DNA of 10,257 nucleotides from an uncultured Collinsella sp. (lineage in GTDB: Bacteria > Actinomycetota > Coriobacteriia > Coriobacteriales > Coriobacteriaceae): contig CAUGJN010000056.1 in NCBI GenBank assembly GCA_959599635.1, positions 1 through 10,257 on the forward strand, written 5' to 3'. A program made the translations under genes and the position numbers. Below the pieces are notes generated by a model. The model was not told the origin of the DNA and ran no database searches. It worked only from the letters and a program-made list of their open reading frames with translations. Each line of letters opens with the position of its first letter. Position 1 is the first letter of the stretch. This document shows positions 1 through 5,627 of the stretch, one piece after another.

Positions 1-752
1 ATCTCCATGTAGCGGTCGAAGGCCTGCTGCACCACGGCGTCGTCGATCGTCACGTTGTCCAGGACGGTGCCGAAGGTGGTGTGGCGGCAGTGATCGGACC
101 AGTAGGTGTCGATCACGCGGATCTCGGTGATGGTGGGATCGCGATCCTCATCGCGGAAGTACTGCTGGCAGAAGGCGATGTCCGCCTCGTCCATGGCAAG
201 ACCGCGCTCGGAGATAAAGGCGGCGAGGCCGGCCTCATCGAGCTCGCGGAAGCCGTCGAGCACCTCGACGGGCTGGGGCTCGGGGGTCTCCATGCACAGC
301 GTCTCGGGCAGGTCGAGCGAGGCGATGCGCGCCTCGACGGGGTTCACCACGTAGTGCTTGATGGCCTCGATGGCGGCTTCGTCCAGAGCGCCCGAGATCA
401 TATAGACCCTGGCGGAGCGCACGGCGGGGCGCTCGCCCTGGCTGATGAGCTGCACGCACTCGCTGGCGGAGTCGGCGCGCTGGTCAAACTGGCCAGGCAG
501 GAATTCGACGGCAAAGACGGCGCCATCGCTTGCGGGGAGCTCGTCGTAGGTCACATCGACCTGGGGCTCGCTAAAGACGGTCGGCACGCAGGAGCGGAAA
601 AGCTCCTCGTCGATGCCCTCGACGTCGTAGCGGTTGATGATCCTCAGGGCCTCGATGCCCTTGATGCCGAGAATCTCGGTCAGCTCGCCCTTGAGCTGCT
701 GAGCCTCGACGTCGAACCCGGGTTTCTTCTCCACGTAGATACGAGAGACCAT
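1..752 (-). CDS. purL: Phosphoribosylformylglycinamidine synthase (FGAM synthase), N-terminal part, cut by window edge
   Basis: Makes FGAM from FGAR, glutamine and ATP in step 4 of de novo purine synthesis, in the cytoplasm. Reading the minus strand from ATG 752-750 gives 250 codons with no stop before the edge. The protein begins MVSRIYVEKKPGFDVEAQQL and carries DTYWSDHCRHTTF at about residues 215-227, the substrate-binding signature of FGAM synthases. The N-terminal PurS-like segment followed by this motif fits the long single-chain form (about 1240 residues in clostridia and relatives), so roughly 1000 residues, including the glutaminase domain, lie outside. The start is supported by AGGAAGG at 762-768, nine bases upstream; a second partial site (AGGAA, 756-760) is too close. 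It is divergent from the antiporter gene. No purine riboswitch is seen in the leader. Family assignment is firm; the subtype is inferred from the N-terminus. Confidence 0.93.
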   Translation of the reverse strand, partial: MVSRIYVEKKPGFDVEAQQLKGELTEILGIKGIEALRIINRYDVEGIDEELFRSCVPTVFSEPQVDVTYDELPASDGAVFAVEFLPGQFDQRADSASECVQLISQGERPAVRSARVYMISGALDEAAIEAIKHYVVNPVEARIASLDLPETLCMETPEPQPVEVLDGFRELDEAGLAAFISERGLAMDEADIAFCQQYFRDEDRDPTITEIRVIDTYWSDHCRHTTFGTVLDNVTIDDAVVQQAFDRYME

Positions 753-936
753 TGGTTCCTGCCTTCCTGATCGGTTGGGCGTACGGTACGGTATGCGGCA
801 GCGGTCGGTTTGCGGGGTCTGCCCTGCGGTCGCCTTGAGCCACATGTTTGTAAACCTCACTATGATACGACAGCTCGCGGCGCGTTGAGGACGGCGAGGG
901 TGCTACAGTGAAGCGCAAACAAGAGAAAGGCATCAC
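753..936. promoter_or_regulatory. Divergent intergenic region purL / antiporter
   Basis: This 184-bp gap must hold promoters for both neighbours. The best -10-like box is at 861-867: TATGAT on the plus strand (861-866), and overlapping it TATCAT on the minus strand (867-862). Each matches TATAAT at five of six bases. Neither has a good -35 at 16-18 bp; the plus-strand TTGAGC at 835-840 is 20 bp away. So either the promoters overlap with weak -35 boxes, or I have not found them. The antiporter Shine-Dalgarno is GAGAAAGG at 923-930. No operator or riboswitch was recognised. Confidence 0.3.
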
Positions 937-2499
937 ATGGCATTCGTTTCACTCGCCATCATCGCGCTCGTGGCCTTTGCAAGCCCCTTCATCGCCTCGG
1001 CGATTCCCGGAAAACCCGTTCCCGAGACGGTCTTTTTGCTCGTGTTCGGTGCGGTGCTGGGACCCCATATGCTCGGCGTCATCCATGTGGATGCCGAGGT
1101 CTCGCTCGTGTCAGAGCTCGGTCTGGCATTTTTGTTCCTGCTTGCCGGCTTTGAGATCGATCCCAAGAGCATCACGGGCGTCGAGGGGCGCTACGGCTTG
1201 GCGACGTGGGTCGTCACGTTTGGTATCGCCTGGCTTGCCGTGCGCTTTACTCCGTGGTTCTCGGTCAGCCATTTCGACGGTATCGCCGTGACGCTTGCCC
1301 TCACTTCGACGGCGCTCGGCACGCTCGTGCCCATCATGCGTGAGCGCTCGCTCACCGGCACGCGCGTGGGCGACTCGATTCTCGCGTATGGCACCTGGGG
1401 CGAGCTCGGTCCCGTGCTCGCCATGTCGGTGCTGCTGTCTGCCCGCACCGGCATCCAGACGCTTGTAATCCTTGGCTTGTTTGCGGTGGTCTGCGTGTTG
1501 CTGGCCGTGGTCCCAAGCCGCTCCAAGCGCGTCGGCAGCCGCTTCTTTGCGTTTGTCGAGGAACGCGCCGATACCACGTCGCAGACCTTCGTGCGCCTGA
1601 CGGTGCTCATCTTGGTCACGCTCGTGGCGTTCTCGGCCGTCTTTGATCTCGACATCGTGTTGGGTTCTTTTGCCGCCGGCTTTGTCCTGCGCTATATCAT
1701 CCCCGAGGGCAACCATACGCTCGAGACCAAGCTCGACGGCCTGGCCTACGGCTTTTTGATTCCGGTGTTCTTTACCGTATCGGGCGCAAAGATCGACCTG
1801 ACGGCCGTGGCGTCGCGTCCGGGCTTGCTCGCGGGCTTTATCGTGGCGTTGCTGATTATTCGTGCCGTGCCCATCCTCATCTCTATGGGAATTTGTCCTG
1901 CGACGCGCGATGTGTCGGCGTATGGTCGCATTACCGTGGCCCTGTACTGCACCACGGCGCTTCCGATCATCGTTGCCGTAACGAGCGTGGCCGTCAATGC
2001 GGGCGCGCTGTCGCAAGATATTGCGTCGGTCATGGTTGCCGCCGGTGCCATCACGGTGTTCTTGATGCCATTGCTCGCGCAGCTCTTCTACCGCGTGGTC
2101 GACGCCGCGCCGGTCGCCGCCGTGGCAGAGGTTGCCGAGCATCCATCCGATGCGCTCGACATCCTGCGCGCCCATCACGATTTGGCGAGCCTGCTCGCAC
2201 GCGAGCACGAGCTGCTGACCTCGCATGGACATGGTCGCGTATTCGAGGGCCTGCCTACGCTCGATACGATTGCCGAGCGTCTTTCCGCCGAGGCGGCGAG
2301 CGGCCACATCGATGCCCGCATCGTGGACGCGGCGCATCTTCTTGCCGATAAGACCTATGGTGATGAGGTTGACCCGTCCGAGCTGACTCCGCGTGAGCGC
2401 CGCCGCCTGGAGCGCGCCAAGCTCGCCGTGCACGAATACCGCCGCCGCATGCTGGAGCTCTACGCGCGCGATGAAGCCCAGGACGACGACGGTAAGTAG
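937..2499 (+). CDS. Cation:proton antiporter, CPA2 family (KefB/NapA-like membrane domain)
   Basis: Predicted inner-membrane exchanger of Na+ or K+ for H+, used in pH and ion balance. The 520-residue protein has a PF00999-type membrane domain over about residues 5-388, with some 12-13 hydrophobic segments. Recognisable family blocks are the LAFLFLLAGFEID stretch (63-75), TSTALGTLVP (123-132) and the LGSFAAGFVLR/GFLIPVFFTVSG blocks (242-283). Where NapA has DD and KefC has QD in the ion-binding helix, this protein has W154-G155-E156-L157-G158-P159, so a glutamate would be the ion/proton carrier. Residues 391-520 form a charged cytoplasmic tail ending in an Arg-rich helix and an acidic terminus; I see no GxGxxG nucleotide-binding RCK domain. 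ATG 937 follows GAGAAAGG (923-930). It is transcribed alone, divergent from purL and convergent with the dehydrogenase gene. Ion specificity cannot be told from sequence. Confidence 0.9.
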   Translation: MAFVSLAIIALVAFASPFIASAIPGKPVPETVFLLVFGAVLGPHMLGVIHVDAEVSLVSELGLAFLFLLAGFEIDPKSITGVEGRYGLATWVVTFGIAWLAVRFTPWFSVSHFDGIAVTLALTSTALGTLVPIMRERSLTGTRVGDSILAYGTWGELGPVLAMSVLLSARTGIQTLVILGLFAVVCVLLAVVPSRSKRVGSRFFAFVEERADTTSQTFVRLTVLILVTLVAFSAVFDLDIVLGSFAAGFVLRYIIPEGNHTLETKLDGLAYGFLIPVFFTVSGAKIDLTAVASRPGLLAGFIVALLIIRAVPILISMGICPATRDVSAYGRITVALYCTTALPIIVAVTSVAVNAGALSQDIASVMVAAGAITVFLMPLLAQLFYRVVDAAPVAAVAEVAEHPSDALDILRAHHDLASLLAREHELLTSHGHGRVFEGLPTLDTIAERLSAEAASGHIDARIVDAAHLLADKTYGDEVDPSELTPRERRRLERAKLAVHEYRRRMLELYARDEAQDDDGK

Positions 2500-2528
2500 T
2501 CGATAGTCTCTCAAGGGAGTCGCGTCAC

Positions 2529-2747
2529 GCTTTGAAGGCTCGAAACGGGATGTGGTTTCCGCGGGCGACCTGTTGCGGAAACTGCATCCCAGAATTGACA
2601 TCCAAAACGGGATACGGTTTCCGAAATGAGAGCTCTCGGGAAGCTGTGTCCCGGAATAAGCCCTCAGAGTGGGATGCGGTTTCCGCATCGACGCTCTGCG
2701 GGAAAGCGCATCCCGTTTTGAGCTGAAATTCTGGGACACAGCTTTCC
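2529..2747. repeat. BIME/REP-like palindromic array with exact 62-bp period (3.5 units)
   Basis: Three 44-bp palindromes start at 2547, 2609 and 2671, exactly 62 bp apart, and a fourth left arm starts at 2733, again 62 bp on. The arms are A 2547-2562/2575-2590, B 2609-2624/2636-2652, C 2671-2687/2697-2714 and D 2733-2747 (left arm only). The left-arm consensus is GGGATryGGTTTCCG. The 18-bp gaps between units also relate to each other: 2591-2608 shares AGAATT and CAAAAC blocks with the reverse complement of 2715-2732. Arm differences are mostly G:T pairs if the plus strand is read as RNA, and two stem positions change in a compensating way between units. Alternating half-repeats in a 3' extragenic position are the known layout of REP/BIME elements; homology to any named family is not claimed. 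Confidence 0.85.
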
Positions 2748-2756
2748 TTCAAACAG

Positions 2757-2802
2757 AAGAAGGCGCGCTGCCTGCAGTTGATGCAGACGGCGCGCCTTCT
2801 TT
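2757..2802. terminator. Bidirectional rho-independent terminator between convergent genes
   Basis: A perfect 12-bp inverted repeat (2757-2768 and 2790-2801, AAGAAGGCGCGC and its complement) has A-rich and T-rich outer ends, so each strand gives a GC stem leading into a short U tract. The 21-base loop holds a second small hairpin, CTGCA/TGCAG at 2772-2776/2782-2786. Its place between the ends of the antiporter and the dehydrogenase genes fits a shared terminator. Confidence 0.85.
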
Positions 2803-2843
2803 GTTGGACTATGTTGAGGCTGGGAGCTGAGGCTTGTGGCCCC

Positions 2844-3593
2844 TTAGGAGCGGGCGGCTCCGTCGACGGGGAGGATGGCGCCCGTGACATAGGAGGACAT
2901 GTCGCTTGCCAAGAAGACAAAGGCGTTGGCGACATCCTCGGGCTCGCCCATGCGACCCAGCGGAATGGTGGCGATGATGGGCTTGATGACCTCTTCGGGC
3001 AGGTTGGCGACCATATCGGTCTTGGTTACGCCTGGGGCGACGGCGTTGACGCGAATACCCATGGGGGCGAGCTCGCGCGAGAGCGACTGGACCATTCCGT
3101 TGACGGCAAACTTGGACGTGGGGTAACCGACGCCGGAGGGCTGGCCGTACTTGGCGACCATCGAGCTTGTGGTAGTGATGGTGCCGCCGTGGCCGGCCTC
3201 GGTCATGATCTTGGCGGCAGCCTGGTGGCCATTAAAGACAGCGACGACGTTAAGGTCCATGACCTTTGCGAACTCCTCGGCCGTGTAGTCCAAAAGGGGC
3301 GAGCGCTGGGAGATGCCGGCGTTGTTGACGACCGTATCGAGACCGCCCATGTCGGCTGCAGCCTGGGTAAAGGCCTCGGTCACGGCCTCGAGCGAGGTGA
3401 GATCGCAGGAACGGCCCCAGACCTTGGCGTCGGGATAGACAGCTGTCAGCTTCTCAACGGCTGCATCGGCAGTCTCCTGGCGCGAGCCAAAGACGGTGAC
3501 GGCGGCACCCTCCTCGATAAAACGGCAGGCGATGGCATAGCCGATACCGCGCGTGCCTCCGGTGACGATTGCTTTCTTGCCCTCGAGCAACAT
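2844..3593 (-). CDS. Short-chain dehydrogenase/reductase (FabG/BaiA-like)
   Basis: Classical NAD(P)-dependent SDR of 249 residues, cytoplasmic, reducing a ketone or oxidising a hydroxyl group. Visible features are the cofactor loop TGGTRGIG (11-18), NNAG (90-93), the tetrad N115, S144, Y157 and K161 (in GVGYPTSK), and a C-terminal FLASD...VDGA block typical of the family. S37-R38 after strand beta-2 suggests NADP(H) preference. The start is ATG 3593, because GGAGG lies at 3602-3598 just upstream; an upstream in-frame ATG at 3665 lacks such a site and would add 24 residues with no family character. Length and several blocks (TGGTRGIG, VFNG, SGVGYP, VAPGV, TDM) match my memory of BaiA, the 3-alpha-hydroxysteroid dehydrogenase of bile-acid 7-dehydroxylation, also 249 residues. 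FabG-type or other ketoreductase activity is equally possible. It stands alone, downstream of hom on the same strand but past the hom terminator. Confidence 0.9.
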   Translation of the reverse strand: MLLEGKKAIVTGGTRGIGYAIACRFIEEGAAVTVFGSRQETADAAVEKLTAVYPDAKVWGRSCDLTSLEAVTEAFTQAAADMGGLDTVVNNAGISQRSPLLDYTAEEFAKVMDLNVVAVFNGHQAAAKIMTEAGHGGTITTTSSMVAKYGQPSGVGYPTSKFAVNGMVQSLSRELAPMGIRVNAVAPGVTKTDMVANLPEEVIKPIIATIPLGRMGEPEDVANAFVFLASDMSSYVTGAILPVDGAARS

Positions 3594-3597
3594 GGTG

Positions 3598-3602
3598 CCT
3601 CC
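3598..3602 (-). promoter_or_regulatory. Ribosome binding site deciding the dehydrogenase start
   Basis: GGAGG on the minus strand ends four bases before ATG 3593-3591. The longer frame starting at 3665 has no comparable site, so the 249-residue protein is preferred. Confidence 0.75.
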
Positions 3603-3742
3603 ATTCTTCGGGGGTGGACGTACGCAGCACAGCGTAGCGGTAGCCGGAATCGGCCGCGTTTGCATATCGGTGAACGGTAGCCCGCGTTACCGATGAGCGG
3701 CTCGCGCAAATGTGCTCTGCCGTTGTGCTTAGGGCAGGAGAC

Positions 3743-3776
3743 AAAAGGGCTCCCGTCCCACATCGGACGGGAGCCC
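3743..3776 (-). terminator. Rho-independent terminator of hom
   Basis: A perfect 12-bp stem, 3747-3758 with 3765-3776 (GGGCTCCCGTCC and its complement), has a six-base loop at 3759-3764. On the minus strand it is followed by TTTT (3746-3743), which fits termination of hom, whose stop codon is about 30 bp upstream. The plus-strand side has no T tract. The rest of the 3594-3807 gap, which must contain the dehydrogenase promoter, shows no convincing -35/-10 pair. Confidence 0.9.
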
Positions 3777-3807
3777 TCAAAGCGCGTATTGCTAGGCGAT
3801 TGATGGA

Positions 3808-5151
3808 CTAGTTGGCCATGACGCCTTCGGTCCAGGCCTCGACGTCCTCGATACGCAGGACGTTGGCGACCTCGGCCACGCAGTCGACGCCGGCAAGCTC
3901 GGCGGCGGCAGCCTGGACGTCCTTCTCGAGCGCGCGGTGCGTCAGGAAGATGACCGAGCAGGCATCGCTGACGCCCGACTTGCCGTCCTCGACCTGGTTG
4001 ATGAGCGAGATCGAGATGTTGTGCTTGGCAAAGATATCGACCGTCTCGGACAGGGCACCCACGCGGTCGGCGACCTTCAGGCGCACATAGTACTTGGTCT
4101 GGAGTTCGTCCATGGGCTTAAAGGCGAGGTTGTGACCATAGGGCTCAATCTCGGGCAGCGGAGCCACGCCGCGGCTGATCTGCTCGGAGAGCGACAGGAT
4201 GTCGCCCACGACGGCGCTCGCGGTGGGGAAGGAGCCTGCGCCGGCACCGTAGAACATGGTCTCGCCTACGGCGTCACCCACCACGTAGACGGCGTTCATG
4301 GCACCGTTGACCTTGGCAAGCATGTGGTCGGCGGGGATCAGCGTGGGATGCACGCGGACGTCGACGCCGGCGTCGGTGTTGCGGGCGATGCCGAGCAGCT
4401 TAATGGTGTAGCCGAGCTCGCGGGCCTGGGCGATGTCCTCGGCGCCGATGGTACGGATGCCCTGCTGGTACACATCGTCGGTGGTCACGCGGGTGCCAAA
4501 GCCGATGGAGGCGAGAATTGCCGTCTTGCTGGCGGCGTCGAAGCCGTCGACGTCGGCGGACGGGTCGGCCTCGGCATAGCCCTTGGCCTGCGCGTCGGCA
4601 AGCACGTCGGCGTAATCGGCGCCCTCGGCGTCCATGCGCGACAGGATGTAGTTGGTGGTGCCGTTGAGAATGCCGGCGATGGTCAGGATCTTGTTGCCCA
4701 CCAGGTCGTGCTCGAGCGTGCTCACGATGGGGATGCCGCCGCCGCAGCTGGCCTCGCACTTAATCTGCACGCCGCATGCGCGCGCCTTCTCGGCGAGCGT
4801 CTCGACATGACGGCCCAGCAGGGCCTTGTTGGCAGAGACGACGTGCTTGCCGTTCTCGAAGGCGGTGGTGAAGATCTCGGTTGCGGGATGCTCGCCGCCG
4901 ATGAGCTCGACGACGATATCGACGGCGGGGTCGGTGACGACATCGTGCCAGTCACTCGTAAAGGCCTCGCGCTCAATGCCTGCCGCCTCGGCCTGCTCCC
5001 AGGCAAGCGCGCAGGCACGGGTCAGCTTAAGGTCGATGCCGTAGGCTGCAAGGTACTCATCGTGGTGGCTCTTGATCAGACGGGCCACGCCGCCGCCGAC
5101 GGTTCCCAGACCGATCAGACCGACGTTCACGGTGCGCAGGGGTTCGCTCAT
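3808..5151 (-). CDS. hom: Homoserine dehydrogenase with C-terminal ACT domain
   Basis: Reduces aspartate semialdehyde to homoserine with NAD(P)H, the branch point towards threonine, isoleucine and methionine; cytoplasmic. The 447 residues have the expected order: Rossmann domain with GLGTVGGG (14-21), SANK (106-109), the dimer/catalytic region with NGTTNYIL (163-170), the signature from GYAEADP (191-197) to K209 with catalytic D205 and K209, and an ACT domain from about 354 to 433 (YYVRLKVADRVGALSE), normally the site of threonine feedback. The length is standard for the long bacterial form. ATG 5151 follows AGGAG at 5162-5158 with six-base spacing. The gene is transcribed alone between its own terminator and a divergent ABC operon. 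A -10-like TAGAAT lies at 5211-5206 on the minus strand without a good -35. No T-box or attenuator was recognised in its leader. Confidence 0.97.
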   Translation of the reverse strand: MSEPLRTVNVGLIGLGTVGGGVARLIKSHHDEYLAAYGIDLKLTRACALAWEQAEAAGIEREAFTSDWHDVVTDPAVDIVVELIGGEHPATEIFTTAFENGKHVVSANKALLGRHVETLAEKARACGVQIKCEASCGGGIPIVSTLEHDLVGNKILTIAGILNGTTNYILSRMDAEGADYADVLADAQAKGYAEADPSADVDGFDAASKTAILASIGFGTRVTTDDVYQQGIRTIGAEDIAQARELGYTIKLLGIARNTDAGVDVRVHPTLIPADHMLAKVNGAMNAVYVVGDAVGETMFYGAGAGSFPTASAVVGDILSLSEQISRGVAPLPEIEPYGHNLAFKPMDELQTKYYVRLKVADRVGALSETVDIFAKHNISISLINQVEDGKSGVSDACSVIFLTHRALEKDVQAAAAELAGVDCVAEVANVLRIEDVEAWTEGVMAN

Positions 5152-5311
5152 AGATAGCTCCTTCGTGCATCTTATGGATGGATTAACCGCTTAAAGGTTG
5201 AGTGCATTCTAGCGTGAACCGAGGGCGCGTGCTCGCCAGGCAACAGGAGTCGCACAAAACGGCACCCCCGAAACGCTGCGGAAACATTGGAAACATGCTC
5301 ACTACATACGA

Positions 5312-5356
5312 CCTACAGCCTATGTGATTCAGGACGGCAAGTACATCGCCGCCTAG
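5312..5356 (+). pseudogene. Remnant of a second Liv-type binding-protein gene (last 14 codons and stop)
   Basis: Read in frame, these 45 bases give PTAYVIQDGKYIAA then TAG. The living binding protein at 6771-6815 ends PTAYIITDGKYVQA then TAA: ten of fourteen residues are identical, two more are V/I swaps, and the stop falls at the same place. The DNA is only about 64% identical (29 of 45 by my count), and many of the differences are in third codon positions, so this looks like an old paralogue kept under protein selection before loss, not a recent copy. Upstream of 5312 the similarity stops at once. The 3' flank also resembles that of the living gene. The fragment has no start or ribosome site, so it is not expressed as a protein. 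Confidence 0.75.
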
Positions 5357-5491
5357 GTGCGCACAAAACGCGAGCGGTGAGGCCGTTTTAATCAGGGCAG
5401 GGACGCATGTAACAGAATGGAAACATTACTTTCACGCAATAAAGTGGCTAAACTGCATAAACTGACAGAAATACGCATGAATATGGATAAA

Positions 5492-5521
5492 TGGACAAAA
5501 CAAAAGGAAAGTTGAAATAAT
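5492..5521 (+). promoter_or_regulatory. Candidate sigma-70 type promoter of the Liv operon
   Basis: TGGACA (5492-5497) and AATAAT (5516-5521), each five of six bases from consensus, stand 18 bp apart in the most AT-rich part of the gap. Transcription would start near 5528 and give a leader of about 100 bases. A weaker alternative is CTGACA (5462-5467) with GATAAA (5486-5491), also 18 bp apart. Confidence 0.45.
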
Positions 5522-5560
5522 CGCCACTTTTCTCAACTAAAGCGTCTACTATTTTGCGAA

Positions 5561-5606
5561 CGCCGAACACGGCGAAGGATGGCCTGTCGGGTAACCGAAA
5601 CCCGAC
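5561..5606 (+). promoter_or_regulatory. Two leader hairpins before the binding-protein start
   Basis: CGCCG/CGGCG (5561-5565/5570-5574, four-base loop) and GTCGGGT/ACCCGAC (5586-5592/5600-5606, seven-base loop) form two compact hairpins. The second ends eight bases before the Shine-Dalgarno GAGAGGAGAG (5614-5623). They leave the ribosome site open, so a role in mRNA stability or as a protein-bound leader is more likely than site occlusion. They match no riboswitch class I know. Confidence 0.5.
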
Positions 5607-5627
5607 GAGATTTGAGAGGAGAGCCGC

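Larger units (their letters stand above)
2500..2843. other. Gene-free gap between convergent genes (repeat array plus terminator)
   Basis: This 344-bp stretch lies between the stop codons of the antiporter and the dehydrogenase. It is filled by the 62-bp-period palindromic array (2529-2747) and the terminator hairpin (2757-2802). I see nothing in 2500-2528 or 2804-2843. Short open frames run through the array on both strands, but they lack ribosome sites and their sequence is dictated by the repeat. Confidence 0.8.
5152..5627. other. Divergent intergenic region hom / binding-protein gene
   Basis: This 476-bp gap holds the hom upstream region (5152-5250), an 11-bp direct repeat CGCACAAAACG (5251-5261 and 5360-5370), the motif GGAAACAT at 5280, 5289 and 5419, a fossil of a binding-protein C-terminus (5312-5356), and an AT-rich zone (about 5400-5560) with a candidate promoter. 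Two hairpins stand just before the binding-protein ribosome site. No RNA gene or known riboswitch class was recognised. Confidence 0.7.

Noticed and set aside
81..770. Open frame on the plus strand opposite purL
   Set aside because: The minus strand codes for purL with its DTYWSDHCRHTTF signature; the plus frame has no recognisable feature.
781..793. Short tandem GTACG GTACG GTA in the purL leader
   Set aside because: Two and a half copies of 5 bp with no link to a known regulatory element.
753..870. Purine riboswitch before purL
   Set aside because: The leader is GC-rich and shows none of the conserved core or kissing-loop sequences of the purine riboswitch.
1111..2739. Long open frame (542 codons) antisense to the antiporter gene
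   Set aside because: It mirrors the codon pattern of the real gene, its composition is rich in His, Arg and Gln with no family motif, and it runs through the repeat array and terminator. A high-GC shadow frame.
2529..2747. CRISPR array
   Set aside because: The period is regular, but the units are long diverged palindromes with related 18-bp gaps, whereas CRISPR repeats are nearly identical and spacers unique; no cas gene is in view.
3638..3692. Repeated CGGTAGCC (3638-3645, 3675-3682) with nearby GTTACCG as a possible operator upstream of the dehydrogenase
   Set aside because: The copies are only 8 bp, and the inverted part is a 5-bp stem; not above what a GC-rich gap gives by chance, and no promoter could be placed beside it.
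3937..5157. Long open frame (406 codons) antisense to hom
   Set aside because: Low-complexity Gly/Asp/Val/His composition typical of a GC-rich antisense frame; the opposite strand encodes a complete hom with all motifs.
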